This document shows positions 44,128-51,894 of a stretch of DNA of 64,000 nt, in pieces; positions within the stretch are counted from its first letter, which is position 1, and every line of letters starts with the position of its first letter. The stretch comes from Hymenobacter convexus (GTDB taxonomy: Bacteria > Bacteroidota > Bacteroidia > Cytophagales > Hymenobacteraceae), in the NCBI RefSeq assembly GCF_030580955.1, contig NZ_JAUQON010000003.1, forward strand, positions 248,001-312,000, written 5' to 3'. The position numbers and the translations under genes were made by a program. The notes beneath the pieces were generated by a model. It made no database searches. It had not been told where the DNA came from and worked only from the letters and a program-made list of their open reading frames with translations.

Positions 44128-45378
44128 GTGCCCCTGCTTCCCTCCGACCGTCGTCTGCCGCTGCTTTACGCCATCATTTTGCTCGACGTCATTGTGGGGG
44201 CGGCCGTGGGGCCGGTGCTGCCCGAGTTTGTGCGCGGCCTGCACCAGCCGCAGCTGTGGCTGAGCGTGGGTACAGGCGTGTTTCTGGGGGTGCAGCTGTT
44301 TTCGGCGCCGCTGCTGGGCCGGCTGGGCGATGGCTACGGGCGGCGGCCCATATTCATCCTCTCGGCGGTGGGCACGCTGCTGGCCAACGCGCTGCTACTG
44401 CCGGTGCGGACAGGGCTGTATTTCGTGAACCGGGTTTCCGACGGCCTCACCAACGGCATGTACGCCACGGTGCGCTCGGCCATCACCGACATCTCGAAGC
44501 CCGAGCAGCTGTTTCGCAACCTGGGCATCGAAGGAGCTATTATTTCGCTGGGCTTCGTGCTGGGACCGATGGCGGCGGGGCTGATGCTAACGTTCCTGCA
44601 GGTGCCGCCGACGCAGCAGGCCACCTACGTGGTGCGGCTGGCCGTGGCCCTGGCGGCCCTCAACGTGCTGCTGAGCCTCTGGCTGCCCGAGACGCACCGG
44701 CAGCGTAGCGGCGTGCGCGGCGCCGAGCTTCGGGCCGAGTTGGCGCTGGCCATCAACCCGCTCACGCTGTGGGCGCGGTTGCGCGAAAAGAACCGGCAGA
44801 ACCCCGGCATTCGGCGCATTGTGCTCACGCAGGTGGCCCTCACGCTCAGCACGGGCTATTATTTCTACTTTGTGCCGTTTGCCAGCCTGGGGCCGTTGCG
44901 GCTCGATGCGCGGGGCATTTCCTACTTTTTCATGTATTTCGGCGCGCTGAGCGTGGGGCTGAACTTCGTGTTCTACAACTACTTCGCCGACCGCATCAAC
45001 CAGCGCCGGGCCATTGTGTGGCTGGCGGCGCTAGGCGTACCGGTGCTGGCCGGCTATGGCCTGATGGGCACCTCCAAAACCGCGCTATATGCCCTGGTAA
45101 CAGCCGACTGCCTCACGCTTTCGCTCATCCAGGGGTTGTTGGAAGGACGCTTGGCCCGCCACACCACGGAGGCCGACCGGGGCGAGATTTTTGGGCTGAA
45201 CCAAGCATTTCAATCCTTCGCCAGCTTCAGCACGGCGCTGGTTTTTGGCGGGCTTTCAGTGCTCGATTTGCGGCTACCCTGGGCGTGGTTTGCCCTGTGC
45301 CTGGCGGCGGTGGCGTGGCTGGCGGCGCGCGACGAAACCGGCGCTGTAGGCGCAACAACTACAGCAGAAACCCAATAG
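44128..45378 (+). CDS. MFS transporter, TetA-like drug-efflux family
   Basis: 416 residues from GTG 44128. MFS features: LLDVIVGAAVGPVLPEFV in helix 1, loop 2-3 motif GRLGDGYGRRPIF (motif A), and PMAAGLML in helix 5. Twelve helices are expected. Motif A and the single-drug layout resemble tetracycline-type proton antiporters, but no drug can be assigned. The start is a GTG placed 4 nt after a good -7 box. It is divergent from the frameshifted gene and convergent with the MATE gene. Confidence 0.87.
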   Translation: MPLLPSDRRLPLLYAIILLDVIVGAAVGPVLPEFVRGLHQPQLWLSVGTGVFLGVQLFSAPLLGRLGDGYGRRPIFILSAVGTLLANALLLPVRTGLYFVNRVSDGLTNGMYATVRSAITDISKPEQLFRNLGIEGAIISLGFVLGPMAAGLMLTFLQVPPTQQATYVVRLAVALAALNVLLSLWLPETHRQRSGVRGAELRAELALAINPLTLWARLREKNRQNPGIRRIVLTQVALTLSTGYYFYFVPFASLGPLRLDARGISYFFMYFGALSVGLNFVFYNYFADRINQRRAIVWLAALGVPVLAGYGLMGTSKTALYALVTADCLTLSLIQGLLEGRLARHTTEADRGEIFGLNQAFQSFASFSTALVFGGLSVLDLRLPWAWFALCLAAVAWLAARDETGAVGATTTAETQ

Positions 45379-45388
45379 CCCAGGCGAA

Positions 45389-46813
45389 CTATGGCTTGTC
45401 TTCGAACTGCGCCACCACGTTGGCACTGTGCTGCAAGGGGTCGGCCAGGTCCTTGCCCTTCCAGTCGCCGCGCAGGTACCAGAGCAGCGCCAGCACCGCC
45501 GCCAGTACATTGGCCACCACAAACGACCACCACAGGCCGTGGAAGCCCAGCGCCGTGTGCTGCGATAGGTACCAGGCCACCGGAAACTGAAAAACCCACA
45601 CCCCGATTATGGTTAGCATCATGGCCGACAGGGTGTTGCCTGACCCGCGCAAAGCCCCTGAAACCGACTGCTGCGCGCCCGTAAAGCACAGACTAAACAC
45701 GGCAATGCGCACAAATTCCACGGCGTCGCGGCTCACGGCCTCGTCGCCTTTCAGGAAGAACTGGACCAATGGCTCGGCGGCCAGATAGCCCAGCAGGCCC
45801 ACCACCAGCAGCCCGCCGAAGCTGATACCAATGGCATAATTAGCCGTGCGCACGGCGCGGGGCACATTGCGGGCGCCAATATTTTGGGCTACCAGCGTGG
45901 AGCAGGCCAGCGAAATGCCCAGCGCCGGGATGATGCCCAGCGCCAGAATGCGCGACCCAATGCCGTAGGTGGCCAGCACGGTGGTACCAAACGAAGCGGC
46001 CAGCACCGTCATCACCGACAGCCCCAGCGCCCGGGCCGACAACTCGATGGACGAGGGCACGCCCAGTTTCACCGCCCGGCCCATCAGGGCGAAATCAGGC
46101 TTGAACCCTTTGAAGGAAAGCTGGATGCCCGAGCGGCCCCGCAGCAGCACCGCCATGCCCACCGCCATGCTTAGGGCCTGCGTGATGAGCGTGGCCACGG
46201 CCGCGCCCGACACCCCGAAGGCCGGCACCGGCCCCCAGCCGTAGATGAAAAGCGGGTCGAGCAGGAAATTGAGCGCCAGGGTGCTGATGTTGATGTAAAG
46301 CGGAATCCGCACCTCGCCCACGCCCCGCATCAGGGCCTGGAACATCAGAAAGCCGAAGTTGAAGGCCAACCCCAAAAACAGGATGCGCTGAAACTGGTCG
46401 GCTTGCGCGAAGATGTCGGGTCCCACCCCGATGAGCCGCAGAATGCGCGGCGAGCCCCAGTGCGCCACCGCCGTGAGCACCAGCGCCAGCCCGGTTTCGA
46501 GCACCAATACCTGGGCCGCAATGTGGTTCACCATGGGCAGGTTGCGGGCGCCGTAGTTCTGGGCCACCAGCACCGAGCCGGCCACCGAAAAGCCCGAGCC
46601 CAGCGCTATCAGCAGGAAGTTGACGGGGAAGCTCACGGCCACGGCGGCCACGGCCCCGGCCCCCAGGCGCCCCACCCAAAAGGCATCCACGAGCTGGTAG
46701 CCGGTCTGGAGCAGGTTGCCGAACACGATGGGCAGCGCCAGCGTGAGCAGCGCTTTGAGAATGGAACCCTGGGTGAGGTTGGGGCGGGAGCTGGCGGCGG
46801 CAGGTGCGTACAT
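45389..46813 (-). CDS. MATE family efflux transporter
   Basis: 474 residues from ATG 46813; ATG 46855 adds 14 residues and cannot be excluded. Two homologous halves start with LPIVFGNLLQTGYQLVDAFW and LSARALGLSVMTVLAASFG. Twelve helices are expected. MATE transporters expel cationic drugs by Na+ or H+ antiport. No regulator is adjacent. The 3' end is 10 bp from the stop of the convergent MFS gene. Confidence 0.9.
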   Translation of the reverse strand: MYAPAAASSRPNLTQGSILKALLTLALPIVFGNLLQTGYQLVDAFWVGRLGAGAVAAVAVSFPVNFLLIALGSGFSVAGSVLVAQNYGARNLPMVNHIAAQVLVLETGLALVLTAVAHWGSPRILRLIGVGPDIFAQADQFQRILFLGLAFNFGFLMFQALMRGVGEVRIPLYINISTLALNFLLDPLFIYGWGPVPAFGVSGAAVATLITQALSMAVGMAVLLRGRSGIQLSFKGFKPDFALMGRAVKLGVPSSIELSARALGLSVMTVLAASFGTTVLATYGIGSRILALGIIPALGISLACSTLVAQNIGARNVPRAVRTANYAIGISFGGLLVVGLLGYLAAEPLVQFFLKGDEAVSRDAVEFVRIAVFSLCFTGAQQSVSGALRGSGNTLSAMMLTIIGVWVFQFPVAWYLSQHTALGFHGLWWSFVVANVLAAVLALLWYLRGDWKGKDLADPLQHSANVVAQFEDKP

Positions 46814-46879
46814 AGGGCCCTCAGTACGGGCAGCGCGGGGGTTTGGCTGCAACATTGGCTGGCTTCTGCAACGCCCAAC

Positions 46880-46917
46880 AAAAAAGCAGCCCGCCAGCGA
46901 AACCGCCGGCGGGCTGC
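46880..46917 (-). terminator. Terminator of the roadblock gene 46939-47313
   Basis: Stem GCAGCCCGCC (46886-46895) with GGCGGGCTGC (46908-46917). On the minus strand it is followed by six T. It lies about 22 bp past the stop and just upstream of the MATE gene. Confidence 0.8.
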
Positions 46918-46938
46918 CCCAGAGCCAAAAGCCGTGAA

Positions 46939-47313
46939 TTAGTTCAGGCTGGCCGAGTACATTTTCATAATCTGACGCGCCTGGGCCAGGTTGGTGTCGC
47001 GCGAGTTCACGGCCAGGTAGATGAACTTGTCGCCGGTGGGCGACAGCTTCAGCAGGTGCAGCTGGTCGGTCAGCGTCAGCAGGATGTCCTGCACGGTCTG
47101 GTTCAGGTTGAGGGCCTTGATGGCTTTCAGCTTGGCTTTCACCACCTCGGTGTTGTAGGCGGCAGCGGTTTCGATGTCGAAATCGGCCACGTTGGCGTGC
47201 GAAGCCAGCGGCATGCCGGTTTCAACTTCTACCACGGCTACGGCCAGCAGCGTGGGCAGCTCGGCCATGATGTCTTTGATGGTTTGCTTGGGGGATACGG
47301 TAACGGTTGACAT
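46939..47313 (-). CDS. Roadblock/LC7-domain protein A
   Basis: 124 residues from ATG 47313. Alpha/beta roadblock fold is suggested by IMAELPTLLAVAVVEVETGM, TEVVKAKLKAIKAL, TVQDILLTLTDQLHLLKLSP and KFIYLAVNSRDTNLAQARQIMK. Roadblock/LC7 proteins bind or regulate small Ras-like GTPases (as MglB does with MglA). No GTPase gene is in the window. It is 47 bp downstream of a diverged paralogue; the two are probably co-transcribed. Confidence 0.65.
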   Translation of the reverse strand: MSTVTVSPKQTIKDIMAELPTLLAVAVVEVETGMPLASHANVADFDIETAAAYNTEVVKAKLKAIKALNLNQTVQDILLTLTDQLHLLKLSPTGDKFIYLAVNSRDTNLAQARQIMKMYSASLN

Positions 47314-47359
47314 TGAATGGGGATTGGGTTTGTTGGGTTGAGAAAAAGAAAAATAACGA

Positions 47360-47782
47360 TTAAGCCGCGTGCCGGCGCATGATTTCCTTGGCAATGCCCA
47401 GGTTGGCATCGGCCGTGTGCACGGCCAGAAAGCAGTACCACTTGCCGCCGTTCATGGGGCGCAGGTGGTGCAGCTGGTCTTCCAACATCACCGAGATGTC
47501 GGTGAGCGGGCCGCCCACCCAGGCCTTGGCCGCCAGGGCTTCGTCCATGATGCGCAGGAGCTTGGCATTGCGCAGGCTGATTTGATTGGGATTATAAGCC
47601 GCGCTCACCGTGTAGGACGCCACCACCCGCCCCGACTGCGCGTTCACCACACAAGCCATCAGCAGGTCGGGCAGGTCGTGCAGCAGGCCTTCGATTACTT
47701 GTTTGGAGCGTTTTGCCATTTCATCGTCGGTGGCCACAGTCACTTTTTTTAGCGGCAGTCGATTGAAAAAAGGAATGTTCAT
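47360..47782 (-). CDS. Roadblock/LC7-domain protein B
   Basis: 140 residues from ATG 47782. It follows the same core pattern as its neighbour: VIEGLLHDLPDLLMACVVNA, RNAKLLRIMDEAL, DISVMLEDQLHHLRPM, KWYCFLAVHTADANLGIAKEIM. The N-terminal ~25 residues are unrelated. The shared TDQLHLL/EDQLHHL and LAVxxxDxNLxxA motifs support homology. Being paralogous but not identical, they could form a heterodimer (inference). Confidence 0.65.
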   Translation of the reverse strand: MNIPFFNRLPLKKVTVATDDEMAKRSKQVIEGLLHDLPDLLMACVVNAQSGRVVASYTVSAAYNPNQISLRNAKLLRIMDEALAAKAWVGGPLTDISVMLEDQLHHLRPMNGGKWYCFLAVHTADANLGIAKEIMRRHAA

Positions 47783-47851
47783 AAGGATGTGAAGCAAAGA
47801 GGTGGCCGGTGCGCCGACGATGCCACCCGGGCCGGCCAGCGGCCGGCCCCG

Positions 47852-47881
47852 CTGCTTCCCCCCGCAGGCGGGGGGAAGCAG
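47852..47881. repeat. Perfect 14-bp hairpin between two minus-strand genes
   Basis: Arms 47852-47865 and 47868-47881 with a 2-nt loop, CTGCTTCCCCCCGC and its complement. A second palindrome (GCCGGCC-AGC-GGCCGGC) lies just before it, around 47831-47847. It is not GTAG-headed and lacks the GAGCGCAGC loop. The remaining ~200 bp (47882-48080) hold no gene that I can support. Confidence 0.55.
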
Positions 47882-48080
47882 TTTATTCGGGAAAGCACTC
47901 GGCGATACAAGGCCCGTCCCCGGCGGCGAACCCCTTGCGTACAAAGGCTTTGCCACTTGGGACCCTGCCCCAGCTACCTCGGCAGCGCGGCGGGCGGCCC
48001 GGGGGCCGCGTTGCCAAACTGCCGATATTTTCAGAGCATGCTGCCGCCACAACAGAGTGTCCCGAAAGGAAATCAGCTAC

Positions 48081-48782
48081 TTAAAACTGCCACCAATGGT
48101 GTTTTTTGGTTTTGGTGGTTTTGGCCTGGGGCACCAGCGTCACGTTCTGCACGCTGTAGCCCTTCACCTGCACGTGCAGGTCGGCCTCGCCGTAGCCGCC
48201 GTAGCCCACCTGCAACTGGGAGGCCTGGTTGGCGGGCACGGTCAATGAATAGTTGCCCTGGGCGTCGGTGCTCACGCCCCGGCCGCGGGCCTTGTCGAGC
48301 ACGGTGGCCCCGATGAGCGGGTGGCCGTTCTCGTCCAGAATCCGCCCCGACACGGTGGTCATGCGGGCAGCCGTGGCGGTAGCCTCGGCCGTGGTAGCGG
48401 CCTCGGCGGGGGCCACCACGGCGGAACCGGCCGGCAGGCCGATGCCAGCAGTGCGGTGGAGGTTGTTGCCCGCAAAGGCAGCGCCGCTCAGCAGCGCGGC
48501 CACGGCCACAATGGAGCCCGCCCGGCGCCGGAAACGCTTGGGTTCGGTCCGGACAAGCTCAAACTGATGCTGCAGCCAGCCCACCGGGCGCACGTCGTGG
48601 CCCTTGGCTTGGAGGGTATGGAAGCGCTGAAACGCTTCGCCGCCTTTCTCGGGGTTGGCCTTCAGATAAGCATCGACGAGGTCGGTGTTTTTCACTGAAA
48701 GGTCGCCCCGGAGGTAGGCGTCGCGGTAGCCCGGGAGAAGCTCCTGGGTTACCGGATGAAAAGGGTGTGCGGTTAATGCCAT
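48081..48782 (-). CDS. Single-pass membrane protein with CarboxypepD-like domain
   Basis: 233 residues from ATG 48782. A cytoplasmic N-terminal ~85 residues (FHPVTQELLPGYRDAYLRGD; VGWLQHQFELVRTEPKRFRR) is followed by one TM helix (SIVAVAALLSGAAFAG). Then an extracytoplasmic linker rich in Ala/Thr and a CarboxypepD_reg-like beta-domain (TVSGRILDENGHPLIGATVL, NYSLTVPANQ, YSVQNVTLVP). It ends in KTTKTKKHHWWQF. The layout resembles an anti-sigma-like transmembrane signaller, but no sigma gene is adjacent. Function unknown. Confidence 0.65.
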   Translation of the reverse strand: MALTAHPFHPVTQELLPGYRDAYLRGDLSVKNTDLVDAYLKANPEKGGEAFQRFHTLQAKGHDVRPVGWLQHQFELVRTEPKRFRRRAGSIVAVAALLSGAAFAGNNLHRTAGIGLPAGSAVVAPAEAATTAEATATAARMTTVSGRILDENGHPLIGATVLDKARGRGVSTDAQGNYSLTVPANQASQLQVGYGGYGEADLHVQVKGYSVQNVTLVPQAKTTKTKKHHWWQF

Positions 48783-49401
48783 AAATAAGTAAATGGGTCT
48801 GTGGAAAAGAATATGGCGGGCAGCACAGGCATCAATCTTGTACCGATTGACAATGCTACGATAGAAAAATAATGCAATTAATTTCTTTTCGACAAAACAG
48901 AATTTATAAACTACCAAACCGGATTATCGCCAGTTAAAAATTAAATAATATTGCACAAAATAGTTACAGCTCAGGTTAATTTTTTCCAAGCAAAAGCCTT
49001 TTATCACTCACCAATGGCCATATTCTACGAAGCTAAGGCAATTAATAAAATTTAATTAATCCAACAATAATTTTAATGGCAGCGTATTAGCAGCAATATT
49101 TTTTAACAGATATTTTAACAAACGATAATCTGGTATTATTGATATTTATAGCCTTGCAATTCGGACAATTTGCTGAAATAATTAGACTCTTGAAAGGGGC
49201 GATAAGTAGAACCCGCAAGTGGCATAAACTGCATACATTGCCACGGTGAAGGGCGCCAGTTGCTTCAGCTCTTCTCGCGCATCCTTGCTCTCATCTTGCG
49301 TGGCAGATGCACTCGCGCTCGGGCGGGCTCCGGGACGGCGGCGTAACCAATGGCAGGCCTTCGGGGTTAGCAGCAAACCGAACCCGCAACCCCACTGCAT
49401 T
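48783..49401. other. AT-rich intergenic region
   Basis: About 620 bp between the CarboxypepD-like gene and the FMN reductase, with long A/T runs between roughly 48880 and 49200, far below the GC of the rest. No open frame with a coding look and no clear TAnnTTTG box was found. The right end (49246-49401) is GC-rich and in frame with the FMN reductase but is not protein-like. Confidence 0.5.
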
Positions 49402-49929
49402 TTGATAACGATACTCGCCGGCACCAACCGGCCCAACTCGCGGGCCCGCCGCATTGCCAATTACTACCGCCGCGTGCTCAGCGAGTTGGGCGCCGAAAGC
49501 CAGATTCTCGACCTGGCCGAGCTGCCCGCCGATTTTGTAGCTACGGCGCTCTATGCCAACGTGGGCAGCCACCCCGAATTCAACCGCTTGGCGGCCATGC
49601 TCGATGTCGGCCAGAAGCTGGTCATTGTGGTGCCCGAATACAACGCTTCCTTCCCCGGCGTGCTCAAGGCTTTCATCGACGGCCTAGCCTACCCCGGCGG
49701 CATTGCCGGCAAAAAAGCCGCCCTCGTGGGCCTGAGCAGCGGCGGCCAGGGCGGCCTGCTGGCCATGGCCCACCTCTCCGATGTGCTGATGTACCTGGGC
49801 ACGGCCGTGCTGCCCCAGCGCGTGCGCCTGCCCTTCATCAACCAGGACTTAAACGCCGAGGACGGCCTCAACCACGACCTTTCCCGGCAGCTGCTGCGCG
49901 AGCAGGCCGCAGCGCTGCTGGCATTTTAA
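49402..49929 (+). CDS. NADPH-dependent FMN reductase family protein
   Basis: 175 residues if started at TTG 49402 (then ITILAGTNRPNSRARRIANYY). No ATG exists near this site, and the in-frame upstream sequence (to 49246) is not conserved-looking. FMN-binding motif GTNRPNSRAR, then VPEYNASFPGVLKAFIDGL (flavodoxin-like P-E-Y-N loop) and GLSSGGQGGLLAM. It reduces flavin, quinone or azo compounds with NAD(P)H in the cytoplasm. The start codon is uncertain. Confidence 0.8.
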   Translation: MITILAGTNRPNSRARRIANYYRRVLSELGAESQILDLAELPADFVATALYANVGSHPEFNRLAAMLDVGQKLVIVVPEYNASFPGVLKAFIDGLAYPGGIAGKKAALVGLSSGGQGGLLAMAHLSDVLMYLGTAVLPQRVRLPFINQDLNAEDGLNHDLSRQLLREQAAALLAF

Positions 49930-49956
49930 CACAGGGGGAGTCAACTTTGATTCGGC

Positions 49957-50043
49957 TGTCATCCTGAGCGCAGCGAAGGACCTTATCCCGGCAGAACCAG
50001 TTGTTATAACGTGAGAAGGTCCTTCGCTGCGCTCAGGATGACA
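49957..50043. repeat. Inverted pair of GAGCGCAGC-loop hairpins, 31-bp arms
   Basis: Arms 49957-49987 and 50013-50043 with one mismatch. The stem/loop TCCT-GAGCGCAGCGA-AGGA is the same sub-family as at 41208. It sits between two convergent genes. Confidence 0.8.
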
Positions 50044-50050
50044 AACAGTT

Positions 50051-50590
50051 TCAACCTGCGCCCACGTCCTGCTTCGCCAGCACCCGCCGAAACACCACCC
50101 GCAGCACAAAATAAATTACCGCCACCAGCGGCACGCAGGCCACGGCCCACAGCAGCAGGGCGCCCAGCTCGGCCCGCCACAGCAGCTTGCCGATGGCTTG
50201 CCAGCCCTCGTGCTCGATGAGCTGGCGCAAGGCCGGCAGCGTAAGGTGCTCTACCTGCGCTCCCTGGCCCAGCAGCCGGGCGCCGGCGCGCAGCAGCGGT
50301 ATCAGCAGGGCCAGCTGAAAGAACGTCATGAGGTGCGTGACGAGCTGCATGGCGGCCACGTTGAGGCGCAGGCGCAGGGCCACGGCGGCACTCAGCACCG
50401 TGGTCACGCCCAGCAGCGGCACCACGCCCACGGCCGCGCCCAGGGCCACGGTGAGGGCCAGCTGCGAGGGCGTAAGACCGGCCTTGAGCAAATCGAGCAA
50501 CGGGTCGAGCAAGCGGCGGCGTAGCCAGGAGCGCGGCGGCGCGGCGGGCGCGGGGGCCAACGGCAACGGCGAGGGTTCGGGAATTGACAT
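50051..50590 (-). CDS. DUF2062 membrane protein
   Basis: 179 residues from ATG 50590. A proline/alanine-rich cytoplasmic N-terminus is followed by two helix pairs: ALTVALGAAVGVVPLLGVTTVLSA (the G-x-F/V-P-x-x-G feature of DUF2062) and TFFQLALLIPLLRAG, then LLLWAVACVPLVAVIYFVLR. Function is unknown for the family; it often sits near glycosyltransferases, which are not seen here. It is divergent from the BrkB gene with a 107-bp gap. Confidence 0.8.
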   Translation of the reverse strand: MSIPEPSPLPLAPAPAAPPRSWLRRRLLDPLLDLLKAGLTPSQLALTVALGAAVGVVPLLGVTTVLSAAVALRLRLNVAAMQLVTHLMTFFQLALLIPLLRAGARLLGQGAQVEHLTLPALRQLIEHEGWQAIGKLLWRAELGALLLWAVACVPLVAVIYFVLRVVFRRVLAKQDVGAG

Positions 50591-50697
50591 AAAGAAAAGT
50601 GAGGAAGGCCTGCGCCAGGCCCGGCGGCGGCCCGTACCTTCGTTCAGGCAGGCTTCCTCATACGGCAGCGCCCCGAAATGTTGCCTTTTGGGCATTT

Positions 50698-51633
50698 ATG
50701 ACAAAGTTAGGTTCTTCGCCGGAGCTGCCGGGCCCGTGGTGGCGCGAGCTTCCCATTCTCTTGCATCGGGCCGCCCGCGAGCTGGGCCAGAACGACCCGC
50801 TGCGGCTGGGCGCGGCCACGGCGTTTTTCACGTCGTTTGCGCTGCCGCCCATCCTCATCATCCTCATTCAGCTGCTGAGCTCGCTCTACTCCACCTCCAT
50901 GGTGCGGCAGCTGCTGCTGGCCAAAATCAGCAACCTGGTGGGGGCGTCGGCGGCGGGGCTGGTGGCGCAGATTGTGATGAACGTGGCCGACCCCATGCGC
51001 AGCCGGCTGGTGACGGTGGCGGGCTTCTGCTTCCTGCTCTTCGTGGCCACCACGCTGTTCACCATCATCCAGCACTCGCTTAATCAACTTTGGCAAATCC
51101 GGCCGAAGCGCGGCACCGGCAAGTTTTCGCAGGCCCTGCGCGAGCGGGCGCGCTCGGCGGGCGTGCTGCTGGCCACGGCGGGGCTCTCGCTGCTGGCCTT
51201 CGGCACCGATTCGGCGCTGGGCCTCTTCGCCGAAAGCATTCATGAGTTCGATGCCACGTTTGCCTATTTCGTTGTTCGGGGCCTGAACGGTGTCATTGCC
51301 TGGCTGATTCTGGCGGCGTGGTTCGGCGTCACGTTTCGCACCCTGAGCTTGGCCAAAGTGCCGTGGCGGGCCGTCACGCGCGGGGCGGCGCTCACGGCCT
51401 TTCTCATCAGCCTGGGCGAAGTGGTGCTGGGCCACTTGCTGGTGGCCCGGGATTTGGGGCCGGTGTACGGGCCGGCGTCGAGCCTGGTGCTGGTGCTGCT
51501 GTTCGTATTCTACTGCGCCATGATATTCTACTTCGGGGCGGCGTTCACCAAAGCCTACGCGCACCGGATTGGGCTCGATATCCGGCCGAAGAAGTCGGCC
51601 GTGCGCTACCGGCTAGTGAACGTGGAGGAGTAA
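50698..51633 (+). CDS. YihY/BrkB family inner-membrane protein
   Basis: 311 residues from ATG 50698. The core starts PLRLGAATAFFTSFALPPIL, the hallmark A-F-F-x-x-F-A-x-P of the family. About six helices are visible, with ILIQLLSSLYSTSM, FCFLLFVATTLFTIIQHSLNQLW, VLLATAGLSLLAFG and ASSLVLVLLFVFYCAMIFYFGAAF. The physiological role of YihY/BrkB proteins is still unclear (not a ribonuclease, contrary to old annotation). The gene ends just before a MITE-like element. Confidence 0.88.
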   Translation: MTKLGSSPELPGPWWRELPILLHRAARELGQNDPLRLGAATAFFTSFALPPILIILIQLLSSLYSTSMVRQLLLAKISNLVGASAAGLVAQIVMNVADPMRSRLVTVAGFCFLLFVATTLFTIIQHSLNQLWQIRPKRGTGKFSQALRERARSAGVLLATAGLSLLAFGTDSALGLFAESIHEFDATFAYFVVRGLNGVIAWLILAAWFGVTFRTLSLAKVPWRAVTRGAALTAFLISLGEVVLGHLLVARDLGPVYGPASSLVLVLLFVFYCAMIFYFGAAFTKAYAHRIGLDIRPKKSAVRYRLVNVEE

Positions 51634-51647
51634 TCGGGGAAGTCATT

Positions 51648-51859
51648 TGCCATTACGAGTGGAGCGCAGCGGAACGCGGCAATCCGCTCTGACAAAGCCA
51701 GACACCTCCTTCTACCAGAATGCCCGGCACTGGATAGTAACAGGGCTTTCTGCCGTCTAAAAGGCGTAGTCTTTTTGAAAAATGCTTCGTCACTTCTCAA
51801 GGCTGGTCGCATAGAGAGGACAGATTGCCGCGTTGCGCTACGCTCCCCTCGCAATGACA
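51648..51859. repeat. MITE-like element, copy 2, inverse to 28245-28414
   Basis: Inverted arms at about 51648-51687 and 51821-51859 (imperfect; GAGGGGAGCGTAGC loop in the right arm). The centre reads, on the minus strand, CAGTGCCGGGC then GTGTCTGGCTTTG then GCGGATTGC, matching the centre of the element at 28245-28414 in the opposite orientation. Total ~212 bp; it directly precedes the helicase promoter. Confidence 0.65.
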
Positions 51860-51882
51860 AACGCCCACCCTGCCAGCCGCCG

Positions 51883-51890
51883 TACCTTTG
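51883..51890 (+). promoter_or_regulatory. -7 box TACCTTTG, 4 nt before a GTG start
   Basis: TACCTTTG-CCCC-GTG: an exact TAnnTTTG match whose spacing is the same as before the MFS gene at 44128. It decides the helicase start at 51895 against any upstream frame, which runs through the repeat. Confidence 0.65.
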
Positions 51891-51894
51891 CCCC

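Noticed and set aside
47852-47881. GC-rich perfect palindrome taken as a terminator
   Set aside because: It lacks a T-run at the stem base on either strand and lies 200 bp from the nearest stop, so it is listed only as a hairpin repeat.
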